NCBI GenBank assembly: GCA_051871275.1 | Contig: JBJECR010000116.1 | Location: 1 to 64,000, forward strand | DNA length: 64,000 bases | DNA from: CAJUPY01 sp051871275 | GTDB taxonomy: Bacteria; Bacteroidota; Bacteroidia; Bacteroidales; Muribaculaceae | Reading direction: 5' to 3' | Shown here: positions 26,401-34,792 of the stretch, piece by piece | Position numbering within the stretch: position 1 is the first letter of the stretch | Layout: the number at the start of each line of letters is the position of its first letter | Position numbers and translations under genes: made by a program | Notes under the pieces: model-generated | Database searches by the model: none | The model's input: only the letters and a program-made list of their open reading frames with translations | What the model was told of the DNA's origin: nothing

Positions 26401-26548
26401 TTATAAAAACAAGGTCTTCTTCCGCAGAGAATCGGGAAATACCATCAATTAAATCGCCTGCCCCATCTTGAGCATAAAGTTCTTTCTCAATTCCAAAAAT
26501 GCTGACCGATACTGATTTCTTAGCCTTTTCGCCTTTTTTTGTTTTCAT
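23465..26548 (-). CDS. Giant WG-repeat protein (25 repeats)
   Basis: This 1027-aa protein has an N-terminal ~178-residue acidic domain (starts MKTKKGEKAKKSVSV; no signal peptide) followed by 25 tandem repeats of exactly 34 aa with the pattern YIDKTGAWIIEPQFDDAxxF then DGIAKVxIDGKWG. WG repeats are predicted to form beta-propeller or solenoid surfaces that mediate binding; the family is functionally obscure. Several repeats are nearly or fully identical (numbers 3 and 8 share all 34 residues), showing recent duplication. The last repeat ends in a short unique VKGKL tail. No TAnnTTTG box is evident between the ATG and the RNA terminator at 26622, so the promoter is unclear. Confidence 0.8.
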   Translation of the reverse strand: MKTKKGEKAKKSVSVSIFGIEKELYAQDGAGDLIDGISRFSAEEDLVFIIDDKRYTPEDFDEGDYGNEEFEGMGEVVAAEFFENVEADTGICHINKSSCNFNIEIPEDEEFDPKKAHLMCRDFIYPNDIDEPMLIAFVYDGVAYTDCYPMDSREIDEEQIWSVYDDEDEDNEEKRVPKCGYIDKTGAWIIEPQFDEAEDFKDGIARVEIDGEWGYIDKTGAWVIEPQFDEAKEFCDDIASVKIGGKYGYIDKTGAWIIEPQFDDAWHFEDGIAKVEIDGKWGYIDKTGAWIAEPQFDEAEDFKDGIARVEIDGEWGYIDKTGAWIAEPQFDEAQDFLDGIAKAKIEGKCGYINNTGAWVIDPQFDDVWRFKDDIAAAEIDDKWGYIDKTAAWIIEPQFDDAEDFQDGITYVKIGGKYGYIDKTGAWIIEPQFDDAWHFEDGIAKVEIDGKWGYIDKTGAWVIEPQFDYAFHFKDGIAKARINWKDGYIYKTGAWVIEPKFDDVGDFKDGVAKAKIDGTWGYIDKTGAWVIEPQFDGAEDFRDGFGKVRIGDKYGLIDKTGAWIAEPQFDSVRSFEDGIARAQINWKDGYIDKTGAWVIEPKFDDVDSFKDGVAKAKIDAKWGYIDKTGTWIADPQFDDAGDFREGVAAVEIGGKYGLIDKTGAWVIDPKFDKVWSFEDGIAPVQIGDKYGYIDKTGAWIIEPQFDDAWHFEDGITYVKIGGKYGYIDKTGAWVIESQFEKAENFEDGIARAKIDGKWGYIDKTGAWIIESQFEKAENFEDGIAKAKIDGKWGYINKTGAWIIEPKYDYVGNFVDGIASAIIDRKWGFIDKTGAWIAKPKFKFVYDFKDGIALVEVGKKYCYIDKTGAFIVKQKFEEAGDFVDGIAYVKIDGKYGYIDKTGTWIAEPQFDDARDFREGVAAVEIGGKYGLIDKTGAWIAEPQFDFVRSFEDGIAEVKIDGKWGYIDKTGTVIIEPQFDDAFSFVNGIAKVRIGRKYGFIDKTGAWIAEPKFIEAYNFSDGVASVKGKL
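23470..26020 (-). repeat. 102-bp tandem repeat array within WG-repeat gene
   Basis: The 34-aa WG units give a DNA array with a 102-bp period over about 2.5 kb, with long stretches of near identity between non-adjacent units. Such an array can expand or contract by recombination without changing frame. It also causes long spurious open frames on the plus strand (for example 24950-26095). Confidence 0.85.
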
Positions 26549-26621
26549 ATTTGCATTGCATCTTGCCTTTAGAAACCCGGTGAGGCATTTATATTAAACT
26601 TAAGGTAAACTACACAACAAT

Positions 26622-26635
26622 AAAAAAACGTAGGT
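26622..26635 (-). terminator. Terminator arm of ncRNA copy 2
   Basis: On the minus strand ACCTACG (plus 26629-26635) pairs with CGTAGGT (plus 26702-26708) and is followed by seven U (26622-26628). The stem encloses the GGGCAAT/GGACGAG core, so the conserved 3' domain doubles as the terminator hairpin. Confidence 0.65.
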
Positions 26636-26946
26636 TTCCAACTCTGCTCGTCCGCTGTTTTGGCCCTGAGATTGCCCTGTGTGTGAACTCGCAGAGTGAC
26701 TACCTACGCCGGTATGATACACGTAACTCCGGGAAAGTGTGCCCTGAGGAAATAAAATACCCTCATGCACACCCCGGGATACCATTTATTGCATACCCGT
26801 AGCATTCACTTCCGACATTGTCCTTGACACACAATTTGAGTTTCTCAGGTTCAAACAGCCAATAGACAAAGCATCGATGACGCTTTTACATTATGTAGTG
26901 CCCCACCCACCCGCTGCATCCTTTTTGATGGCACGGCGCAGGCAAG
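26622..26946 (-). ncRNA. Putative structured ncRNA, copy 2
   Basis: This about 325-nt minus-strand element has its own promoter (TATATTTG at 26953-26960) and terminator. It shares conserved blocks with copy 1 (15145-15458): GGGTGGGT (26905-26912), ACATAA followed by an AAGCGT/ATGCTT hairpin, GGGCAAT (26671-26677) and GGACGAG (26647-26653). The distance between the last two blocks is nearly the same (24 against 26 nt between 5' ends). Helices GTGCC/GGCAC, ATC/GAT, GTGTGC/GCACAC with TGAGG/CCTCA, and ACTCTGC/GCAGAGT are well formed. No coding capacity is conserved. RNase P, tmRNA, SRP and 6S signatures were not found; the family is unknown to me. Confidence 0.68.
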
Positions 26947-26952
26947 ACGCTA

Positions 26953-26960
26953 CAAATATA
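26953..26960 (-). promoter_or_regulatory. -7 box TATATTTG of ncRNA copy 2
   Basis: Perfect TAnnTTTG match on the minus strand, placed just before the predicted 5' end of the RNA and identical to the box of copy 1. Confidence 0.65.
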
Positions 26961-27044
26961 GATATTAATTCTAAAAAGTTCAAATAAATTGCAATTTTTT
27001 TTAAATAATAATTAAAAACTACACGCACGCAGTGAAAGAAGCAC

Positions 27045-27077
27045 AAAAAAAGCCGCCCGGAATTTTCCGAGCGGCTT
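27045..27077 (-). terminator. Rho-independent terminator after secDF
   Basis: On the minus strand AAGCCGC and GCGGCTT form a 7-bp stem, extended by CGGAA/TTCCG after one mismatch, and are followed by a run of U. It lies 26 nt past the secDF stop. Confidence 0.8.
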
Positions 27078-27102
27078 GTGGTATTTCTATGTTGCTACCT
27101 GC

Positions 27103-29985
27103 TTATTTCTTTTTGGAAACGAGGTATGCAACAGGAGATGCGATGTAAATTGTGGCAAGTGTACCGATAACAACACCGAGTGTCATTGCGAAGATGAAAC
27201 TGCGGAGGCTGTCACCACCAAGGATGAAGATACACAGAAGCACGAGCAATGTGGTTCCTGATGTCATAACCGTACGAGCCAAAGTGGAGTTGATTGACTT
27301 GTTGATTGTGTCAAAGAATGTTGCCTTTGGATAGAGTGCAGTGTTTTCACGTACACGGTCAAAGACTACCACGGTATCGTTTATCTGATAACCGATAACG
27401 GTCAAGATTGCAGCGATGAAGTTCTGGTCAACTTCCATTGCGAATGGGAGGATTCCCCAGAAGAAGCTGTAAATACCGATGATTGAGAATGCCGTGAATG
27501 CTACTGCGGAGAGTGCACCGAGTGAGAATGCAACGTTGCGGAAGCGGAAGAGGATGTAGAGGAACATTGCGAGGAGTGAGAGTGCTACTGCAATGTATGC
27601 TTCGTTACGCATATCGTTTGCCACTGTAGGACCTACTTTCTGTGAAGAAAGGATACCTTGCGTATCGTCTGTTGCGGAGAAGCTTTCAATAGTCATGCCT
27701 TCCGGAACGTAGTTTTGTGCCTGGCAAACTTTATAGAGCTTTTCTACGATTTCCTGTTCTACGCCTGCTTCTTCGTTATTGATTTTGTAGTTTGTGGAAA
27801 TACGTACCTGATTTGAACTTTCAATAGTGATTACTGAAACTTGTGCACCGTCAAATTCCGGAGCGAGCGCTGCCTGGAGTTCTACTGTGTTGATAGGTTC
27901 TTCGAATTTCACTACGTAGTTGCGACCACCGGAGAAGTCAATACCCTGGTTGAGTCCGCGGCCGAAGAGTGATGCGATAACTGCTACAACGAATACTGCA
28001 ACAACGATGAAGCTTACTTTACGCTGTCCAATGAAGTTCACTGCCATGTTCTTGAAGACGTTGCGTGAAATAGCAGTCTCAAATTTGAGGTTCCGGAACG
28101 ATTTTGCTTTTCCACCTACGATGAACACAATACGTGTGAGGAATACTGCCGTGAAGAATGAGCAGATAATACCGATGATAAGTGTAGTGGCGAAACCTTT
28201 GATAGGACCTGTACCGTAAAGGAGGAGGATAAGACCTGTGATTACGGAAGTCAAGTTAGAGTCGAAGATTGCAGAGAAAGCGTTGCTGTAACCGTCGGCG
28301 ATAGCTGTGCGAACAGGCTTGCCTGCACGGAGCTCTTCTTTTGTACGTTCAAAGATAAGTACGTTTGCGTCAACTGCCATACCGAGTGCGAGTACGATAC
28401 CGGCGATACCGGACATTGTGAGCACTGCCTGGAATGAAGCAAGAATACCGAATGTGAAGAATAGGTTGCAGATAAGTCCGAGGTCTGCTACGAGTCCCGG
28501 GATTACACCGTAGTAGCATACCATAAATATCATAAGGAGAACGAGTGCTATGATAAATGATATGAAACCTGCTTCAATAGCTTGCTGTCCGAGTGACGGA
28601 CCGATTACCATGTCTGAGATGATATCTACTTTTGCAGACATCTTACCACTCTTGAGGACGTTTGCAAGGTCTTGTGCTTCTTCAATAGTGAACTGACCTG
28701 TGATTTGTGAACGTCCGCCTTCAATAGCGTTGTTTACATTAGGGAATGAATAAACTACGTCATCAAGGAGAATTGCGATGGATTTACCGATGTTTGCTTT
28801 TGTGATACGAGCCCACTGTTTAGCACCTTCGCTGTTCATTGTCATGGAAACAACGTTTCCCTGGAAATTGTCAACGTCTGCAGATGCAGCCACTACGCAA
28901 GAACCGTCGAGTGCAGGTTTGCCGTTAGAAGCCTTGAGGGCGATGAGGCGGTAAAGTTCTGCAGGACGAGTTTTGCCGGATACGGTGTCGTTGAACTGTA
29001 CTTCTTGCGGCTTAACTTCCCAGCGGAGTTTGAGGTTTGACGGGAGAGCATTGTGTGCTTCCGGTGAATTGAGGAGTGAGTCGATAGTTTCGCGGTTTTT
29101 AGCAAGAGCGTAACCAACGATAGGAGTAGCGGAGTTGTCAACATTCAAGAAATAGTTGAAAAGACCGATACCGCCGTTTTTCTCGTTGTTTCTCAGAGCA
29201 GCGTCAAGGTTACGGAGACCACCGTAAATTTCAGAAGCCTTGTAAGTTTCATAGAACTCAAGGTTTGCAGCACGCTGGAGAAGGTCACGAACACGCTGGT
29301 GGTCCTTCACGCCCGGGAGCTCGAGGAGGATTTGTCCGTCTTTACCCTGGAGCACTTGGATGTTCGGAGAAACCACGCCGTAAGCGTCAATACGGCTACG
29401 GAGCACGTTAGTAGCAGAGTTGTTCACGCGGTCCTTAACTTCTTGCTTGAGAGTCTTGGCAACAGCGTTGTCGTCGTCACCGCGTTTTACAACGCCGCTG
29501 AAAACGACGGAGAAATCTGCGTTCGGGTTCAACTCGCGATATTTGCGAGTGAATACGCCAACGTAGTCCTCTTCAATATGATTGTTAATAATAGAATCAG
29601 AATAAGCGAGAGCAGCATCAAACGCTTCGTCCGGGTCTGCATTCTTCATAGACTTGAGGATGTCCGGCATAGACACCTGAAGAATAACGTTCATACCTCC
29701 TTTGAGGTCAAGACCGAGACCTACGCCCCATTTCTGTACTTCTGAAAATTTGTAACCCAAGAATACGGGTTCTTTGGCAAGAGAGTCCAGGTAAGCTTTC
29801 TTTGCCTTGTTAAACTGGTCGGAATGTTCTCCCGCAGCACCTGCTACGCTTAATGCATACTCATCAGCCTTGCTTTCATAGTGGTTAGACACTAATGAGA
29901 AAGACAAATAAAATAAGCATATCAACACGAGGAACACGGCAATTACGCCGGCAATGATACTTCCTAAAGTTCCTTTGTTTTGCAT
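27103..29985 (-). CDS. secDF: Protein translocase subunit SecDF (fused)
   Basis: A 960-aa SecD-SecF fusion, the usual form in Bacteroidetes. It has an N-terminal transmembrane helix, then VGLGLDLKGGMNVILQV (SecD P1 start), a large periplasmic region and the first six-helix bundle (GIVLALGMAVDANVLIFE), followed by the SecF half starting near VNFIGQRK with GIDFSGGRNYVVKF and FDRVRENTALYPKA. It uses the proton motive force to pull secreted proteins through SecYEG in the inner membrane. It stands alone, with a TAAATTTG promoter at 30050-30057 and a strong terminator at 27045-27077. Confidence 0.96.
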   Translation of the reverse strand: MQNKGTLGSIIAGVIAVFLVLICLFYLSFSLVSNHYESKADEYALSVAGAAGEHSDQFNKAKKAYLDSLAKEPVFLGYKFSEVQKWGVGLGLDLKGGMNVILQVSMPDILKSMKNADPDEAFDAALAYSDSIINNHIEEDYVGVFTRKYRELNPNADFSVVFSGVVKRGDDDNAVAKTLKQEVKDRVNNSATNVLRSRIDAYGVVSPNIQVLQGKDGQILLELPGVKDHQRVRDLLQRAANLEFYETYKASEIYGGLRNLDAALRNNEKNGGIGLFNYFLNVDNSATPIVGYALAKNRETIDSLLNSPEAHNALPSNLKLRWEVKPQEVQFNDTVSGKTRPAELYRLIALKASNGKPALDGSCVVAASADVDNFQGNVVSMTMNSEGAKQWARITKANIGKSIAILLDDVVYSFPNVNNAIEGGRSQITGQFTIEEAQDLANVLKSGKMSAKVDIISDMVIGPSLGQQAIEAGFISFIIALVLLMIFMVCYYGVIPGLVADLGLICNLFFTFGILASFQAVLTMSGIAGIVLALGMAVDANVLIFERTKEELRAGKPVRTAIADGYSNAFSAIFDSNLTSVITGLILLLYGTGPIKGFATTLIIGIICSFFTAVFLTRIVFIVGGKAKSFRNLKFETAISRNVFKNMAVNFIGQRKVSFIVVAVFVVAVIASLFGRGLNQGIDFSGGRNYVVKFEEPINTVELQAALAPEFDGAQVSVITIESSNQVRISTNYKINNEEAGVEQEIVEKLYKVCQAQNYVPEGMTIESFSATDDTQGILSSQKVGPTVANDMRNEAYIAVALSLLAMFLYILFRFRNVAFSLGALSAVAFTAFSIIGIYSFFWGILPFAMEVDQNFIAAILTVIGYQINDTVVVFDRVRENTALYPKATFFDTINKSINSTLARTVMTSGTTLLVLLCIFILGGDSLRSFIFAMTLGVVIGTLATIYIASPVAYLVSKKK

Positions 29986-30049
29986 GTTAAGTTGTTAAAA
30001 TATTAGTAGTTATTTAATTATTTAATTTTTTCGACACTATTTCAGCCTG

Positions 30050-30057
30050 CAAATTTA
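30050..30057 (-). promoter_or_regulatory. -7 box TAAATTTG for secDF
   Basis: TAAATTTG on the minus strand, about 65 nt upstream of the secDF start codon; it matches TAnnTTTG. Confidence 0.6.
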
Positions 30058-30158
30058 GTAATAATCTTTGACAATTACGCCATATTAAAGCCGAATTTTT
30101 CCACTTTCCGCCATTTTTACCTCATTTTTAGGGCTATTTGTGCTGTTTTTTGCCTCTT

Positions 30159-31442
30159 TCAGTCTTTCAAACACCCTACAGGGATAACATAAACGCCATC
30201 TTTCCTGCAATACGCATAGCTTCCCACAGCAACAATAACAGCCATAAATGACGGACTTTGCATTTTTTCCGTGTCAATATTGCCGGCAAGTGATTTCAGG
30301 TTTGCCGCTCCTTCATTGATGTTTTCTTCTCCACCAAGTTTCACTTCTATAAGTGCATAACTTCCATTTCTTCTATGCAGCACGCAGTCACATTCCAATC
30401 CGGAACTATCTCTATAGTGATAAAGCTCACCATCCAGGGCTTCCGAATATACACGCAAATCTCGCACCACCAAATCTTCAAAAAAGAATCCAAAAGATTT
30501 TAAGTCGTTTATCAAATCATTCGGACCAAGACCTAAAATTGCCGTTCCGATGCTCGGATCCACAAAATGCCTTGTATCACTCGTTCTTATTGCGGATTTA
30601 CTCCTTATATTAGGATTCCAAGCGGGAAGGTCTTCAATAACGAAAAGCTTTTTAAATGCATTCACATATTCCGCAACCGTGTCTTCATCCAGTGTATTGG
30701 AATCATTGGAAAGCATATCTTTTCGTATGGTTGTGAATGGTACCTGCTGAGAAATGTTTCGTGCGTATGACCGCAAAAGGAGTTTTGCACGTTCCGGATT
30801 TCTCTTTACTTTGCCAACTCTAACTATATCACGTTGCACAACGGAATCAACATAATCAACAGCCTGGTCCAATGCAACATCTTTTGGTATCATAGTTGAC
30901 CAAGGCCAACCTCCTCTACATACCAAATATGCTATATCATTTATATCCAAGTCATTCTTTTGAATATTAAACGGCTGCCCGTCAAACAAATCTTTCAAAC
31001 TGACAGAACCTGCAGATTCTCCGGATTCATATAAACTCATAGTACGCATTTTTATAGTTGCATACCTACCTGTCCCACTATGAACAGTTTCTTCCGCAGA
31101 CGGCAATACGGAAGACCCGGTAAGAATAAATTGTGACGGTTCTCCTAGAGAATCCACCTCACTTCTGATAGAATCCCAAATAGGTGGCAGTGCTTGCCAT
31201 TCGTCTATCAATCTGGGTGTTTCACCGGACAAAAGCATTTTAGGACTTATTTCTATCATTTGTTCGCTTTGCCGCAACACTGCTGAATCACCCAAGTCCA
31301 AAACGCTTTTTGCTATTTGCTTGGCAGTGGTGGTCTTTCCGCACCATTTAGGACCTTCTATAAGAACTGCACCTTTACCACGTATTTTTCGTGCTAAAAT
31401 GCCGTCTGCTATTCTATGTTTATAATTCGTCATCATCTTCAT
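30159..31442 (-). CDS. AAA_14/DUF4143 ATPase, solitary copy 1
   Basis: A 427-aa P-loop ATPase: Walker A GPKWCGKTT (30-38), Walker B-like PRLIDEWQ, sensor segment FILTGSSVLP, then a DUF4143 C-terminal domain with FGFFFEDLVVRDLRVY and a PD-(D/E)XK-like strand pair LECDCVLHRR / ALIEVKLGG (Asp, Glu-x-Lys). The family is abundant in Bacteroidetes, often as single genes in accessory spots, with no settled function. Its promoter region carries four 23-bp repeats (31502-31593) and a TATTTTTG -7 box at 31456-31463, giving a very short leader. Confidence 0.85.
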   Translation of the reverse strand: MKMMTNYKHRIADGILARKIRGKGAVLIEGPKWCGKTTTAKQIAKSVLDLGDSAVLRQSEQMIEISPKMLLSGETPRLIDEWQALPPIWDSIRSEVDSLGEPSQFILTGSSVLPSAEETVHSGTGRYATIKMRTMSLYESGESAGSVSLKDLFDGQPFNIQKNDLDINDIAYLVCRGGWPWSTMIPKDVALDQAVDYVDSVVQRDIVRVGKVKRNPERAKLLLRSYARNISQQVPFTTIRKDMLSNDSNTLDEDTVAEYVNAFKKLFVIEDLPAWNPNIRSKSAIRTSDTRHFVDPSIGTAILGLGPNDLINDLKSFGFFFEDLVVRDLRVYSEALDGELYHYRDSSGLECDCVLHRRNGSYALIEVKLGGEENINEGAANLKSLAGNIDTEKMQSPSFMAVIVAVGSYAYCRKDGVYVIPVGCLKD

Positions 31443-31455
31443 TATTTTATTGCCG

Positions 31456-31463
31456 CAAAAATA
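31456..31463 (-). promoter_or_regulatory. -7 box TATTTTTG before DUF4143 ATPase 1
   Basis: Matches TAnnTTTG on the minus strand, 14 nt before the ATG and about 38 bp downstream of the iteron array. Confidence 0.5.
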
Positions 31464-31501
31464 ATTCTTTTTTGCCTAATTTCCAAATATTTACAAAACT
31501 T

Positions 31502-31593
31502 TTCGGTAATTTGTGGCAATTTTATTCGGTGAATTGTGACAAATTTATTCGGTGAATTGTGACGATTTTATTCGGTGATTTGTGGAAAAAGGG
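31502..31593. repeat. Four 23-bp direct repeats (iterons)
   Basis: Copies starting TTCGGT at 31502, 31525, 31548 and 31571 follow the plus-strand pattern TTCGGTGAATTGTGACAA, then TTTA. The period is exactly 23 bp (about two helical turns). The array sits directly upstream of the promoter of the DUF4143 ATPase. Confidence 0.8.
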
Positions 31594-31645
31594 CAATTTT
31601 TGTGTAAAAGACGCAAAAGGTGGACACAGAATTATTTAATGCAAA

Positions 31646-33451
31646 TTATTTCACTAATTGCGGTAATAAATTATATTTGATAATAGTTTCACTTATATCT
31701 TGTGCTTGACGTAACATCGTAGCGGTGCTATCGCTTACTTCACTGTTTGATACAATATCTCCTGCGGAACCCACTGCAGCTTTGGGGTGATTTGTTCTAA
31801 TAGCTGAATACCCTATGCCTTTCCATTTATAATCAGCAAAACCGAGCAAATCCATCAGTGTGGAATACACATCTACTTGCCCCATAACTTCCGTAATACG
31901 CCCTACTACAGGAGAATTTATTACTATAAACGGCACACATTTACGCTTGCTCACAAGTTCCGGACAATTCTCATAAAGTTCTTCTCTATAATCTGCCAGC
32001 CCTTCATGGTCACCCATAATCACAAACATTGTACTGTCATAGTCCGGCCTTGATTTCATATACTGCAAAAACATGCCAATCGCATTATCGGCGTAATTAT
32101 ATGAATAGCAATAATCGCACAATTTTTCTTTATATTTTTCTCCAAAATCCACTTTGCGAAATTCTTTTCTGAGTGTAAAAGGCATGTGAGTGGAATAAGT
32201 GGCTATTTGCATGTATTTATTACCGCTTTGCGTCCAAAATTCACTATTTCTAATTTTTTCTATTACTTGTTCAAAGAGGTCGTAATCGCTCAGATGATAG
32301 TTATAATCTCGGATTTGCTCTTTGATATCCCAACATGGGCGGCTGAGAATAGAGTCCACCTCAAACATTTTCGCCAAATGAGAAATATTCCATGTATTTA
32401 TGGGGTCTCCTGTCAGCATATACGTATAATAGCTATTCTCACTGTGTTTCAGTGTCTGTAAAAGAGAAAAATAAGTATTATCCAATTTTGTAAAAACATC
32501 ATCAGACAAAGGGTGAAGCCCTGTAAGAGACAAGAGCTGTGCATCAATAGAACGCCCTGCTCTGACTTGTGAAACAACCTCGCTTGCATATAACACCGTG
32601 CTATCTTTAAGCACTTCATTTAAACAAGGACTTATCTCCACTCCATTCAGCTTTTCACCAAGCGGCCAACTTTCAAAGGATTCCAAGATTAAGAAAACCA
32701 CATTGTTTATATTGACGTCTCTTTTTTTCACAGTTTCTATATATGCAGCATCTACATAATTCTTATTATGCTCTGCTATAAATGATTTTACGTTTGCAAG
32801 TTCTTCTGCTGTCAGCTTTTTTGCTCCTTTTTTGATATCAAAGTATATTTTAGGGAAAATAGTATATGCCACAACAGGACAATTTAGCGTATGTCCTGAA
32901 CTCTCGACTTTCCTTATATCTTTTTCCACTCCGCCAAAACATATCAATGGCAAGAGATAGCATACTGCCAGAAGAATAACAAATGAAACTGAATATATTT
33001 TCACCGACACTTCTTCCGCCTTAACTTTCCATATACTAATGCAATACGCAACTAAAGGAAATGCATGGAAAATATCGGAAGTTCTAAAGGAATCATAAAT
33101 GCTGTCCTTAAACTCCGCCATATTGCTTACAAGGAGATAAGCAGCTCCCGGTATAGCACAAAAATATGTTCTGAAATACATCAAATTCGCTTCAAGTGCA
33201 ATATAAACAGCAATAAACAGCAATAACTGAACCCACCTGAAACGAGGCAATAGTACTGAAGGCAAACACAAAACTATTGATGCCAGAAATGCGTATAGAT
33301 ATGTCGTTGCCCAAGACATAGGGCGAAAAGTGGTCTGAAAGCACCATAGCACATCAAATGTCAGAAACAAAGCTAACATACATAGCACTGAAAATACAAA
33401 AGATTTTTTCCACAATGATGCCGGAAATAACACTTTGAATACCTTTTTCAT
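31646..33451 (-). CDS. LTA synthase family / alkaline phosphatase-fold sulfatase-like membrane protein
   Basis: This 601-aa protein has about five N-terminal transmembrane helices (to about residue 170) and then a soluble sulfatase-fold domain. Metal-site motifs visible are VVFLILESFESWP (with Glu as in LtaS), a nucleophile region SQVRAGRS in place of the usual Thr, and TMFVIMGDHEG near the C-terminus. Family members transfer phosphoglycerol or phosphoethanolamine groups to envelope glycans or lipids. It starts 18 nt after the Fic gene stop and may be cotranscribed with it. Confidence 0.82.
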   Translation of the reverse strand: MKKVFKVLFPASLWKKSFVFSVLCMLALFLTFDVLWCFQTTFRPMSWATTYLYAFLASIVLCLPSVLLPRFRWVQLLLFIAVYIALEANLMYFRTYFCAIPGAAYLLVSNMAEFKDSIYDSFRTSDIFHAFPLVAYCISIWKVKAEEVSVKIYSVSFVILLAVCYLLPLICFGGVEKDIRKVESSGHTLNCPVVAYTIFPKIYFDIKKGAKKLTAEELANVKSFIAEHNKNYVDAAYIETVKKRDVNINNVVFLILESFESWPLGEKLNGVEISPCLNEVLKDSTVLYASEVVSQVRAGRSIDAQLLSLTGLHPLSDDVFTKLDNTYFSLLQTLKHSENSYYTYMLTGDPINTWNISHLAKMFEVDSILSRPCWDIKEQIRDYNYHLSDYDLFEQVIEKIRNSEFWTQSGNKYMQIATYSTHMPFTLRKEFRKVDFGEKYKEKLCDYCYSYNYADNAIGMFLQYMKSRPDYDSTMFVIMGDHEGLADYREELYENCPELVSKRKCVPFIVINSPVVGRITEVMGQVDVYSTLMDLLGFADYKWKGIGYSAIRTNHPKAAVGSAGDIVSNSEVSDSTATMLRQAQDISETIIKYNLLPQLVK

Positions 33452-33469
33452 TCTTTTCTATATTAAATT

Positions 33470-34768
33470 TTATACCAATTTTACCTCATTTATATATGCA
33501 AAATATTTGTCAATCAGGTTGCTGAGCGGCAAATCACCTTTTTCATAACGATCCGCATCAAGGGCGAGTATTCTTTCACGAACACGCCGGCTCCTATATG
33601 TGGCTGTCAAAAAATATGATTTACCTTCGTTTTCAATGGAAATATCGGAAAAATCCGCTATTATCAGGCTTGAATCACCTCCGTAGCAAATAGAAAATGA
33701 AGGACGTTTGGCATCCGGAATATCTACAGTAAGAACGCCTTTCCGAACCAAGTCCTGAATATCACGAAGGGCAGTATCCACTGAACATTTATTAATATCA
33801 GCCCACTTCTTGGAAGTGATTTTTGCCTCATAGCCGTCAAGGAAAATATTCAGGGTGTTTATCTGTCGGGGCGTCATAGAAATGCCGGAAACCCTAAGCC
33901 AAAAAAAACTTTTCCTCAAAACATTGCTGATAAGTGCATTTGATTCGTTAACAGCATTGATAAGCATCTTTATGTACCATACCAGCCACTCCGTAATGTC
34001 GCCGTCACCGTGCTGTGTTCGTTCCAAAACGTCGTAATAGTGATTTTTATCTTTGTTTATCTCAGACGACATATTGTAAAACCTGAATTTGCTCTTATCG
34101 CCTCTTGCCAGACAAATATCTCCAAGGATTCGAGCAAGTCTGCCATTGCCATCTTCAAAGGGATGAATGGAAACAAACCAAAAGTGTGCTATTGCCGAGC
34201 GGATTACGGACGGCACGGATTTTTCCGAATTAAACCACTCTATAAACAGTGCCATCTCCTGCTCCACTCTTTCCGGTGACGGTGCTATATAATGAATACG
34301 CTCTTTACCGAAATATCCGGATACAATGTATTCCTCATGTGTGCGATATTGCCCTACCTCAATTTCTCTGCCCTCACTGAATCCATTTGAAAAAAAAGCA
34401 GATTGCCAACCACAAAGTTTTTCTTTTGTCAATGGCATATCATAGTGCTCCATCGCTTCAAGCATCACCGTGACAATGGCATCAACATAGTGCGACGGTG
34501 TCTTTTTGCTTTCGTATCTCATACCGAGTTTGCGTGCAATGGATGAGCGAACTTCTTCCACATTCAGTTTCACTCCTTCTATTTCCGATGAATACACCAC
34601 ATCGCTTATCAAATTTTCCGCCGTGGCTAAAATCTGATTCTCAAATCCCAGGTCACTAAGCCTGCCATACAATTTTCCCTGAAGACGCACTGCCTCTTCA
34701 AGCAACAATGTCACTTGCTTATCGTCCCACCGGAAATTTGTCCAATTTGTATGCTCGTGTATATACAT
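33470..34768 (-). CDS. Fic family AMPylase-like protein with C-terminal winged helix
   Basis: I start at ATG 34768 (MYIHEHTNWTNFRWDD, 432 aa) because upstream codons are AT-rich repeat DNA. The Fic_N-type helices precede the core motif HPFEDGNGR (His202), which is complete for nucleotidyl transfer. An inhibitory-helix-like SSEIEGVKLN lies near residues 68-77 (class II arrangement). The C-terminal part has a winged helix (MTPRQINTLNIFLDGYEAK...). It would attach AMP or a related group to a protein hydroxyl. Two identical dyads in its promoter region suggest autoregulation through the C-terminal domain (inference). Confidence 0.88.
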   Translation of the reverse strand: MYIHEHTNWTNFRWDDKQVTLLLEEAVRLQGKLYGRLSDLGFENQILATAENLISDVVYSSEIEGVKLNVEEVRSSIARKLGMRYESKKTPSHYVDAIVTVMLEAMEHYDMPLTKEKLCGWQSAFFSNGFSEGREIEVGQYRTHEEYIVSGYFGKERIHYIAPSPERVEQEMALFIEWFNSEKSVPSVIRSAIAHFWFVSIHPFEDGNGRLARILGDICLARGDKSKFRFYNMSSEINKDKNHYYDVLERTQHGDGDITEWLVWYIKMLINAVNESNALISNVLRKSFFWLRVSGISMTPRQINTLNIFLDGYEAKITSKKWADINKCSVDTALRDIQDLVRKGVLTVDIPDAKRPSFSICYGGDSSLIIADFSDISIENEGKSYFLTATYRSRRVRERILALDADRYEKGDLPLSNLIDKYFAYINEVKLV

Positions 34769-34792
34769 AGTTTGTGTATTGGGGAAATAATA

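Noticed and set aside
26622..26946. RNase P RNA, tmRNA, SRP RNA or 6S RNA identity for the putative ncRNAs
   Set aside because: The universal RNase P and tmRNA end motifs and the SRP GGAA-loop domain are absent, and the elements are much longer than 6S RNA; homology between the two copies is with each other only.
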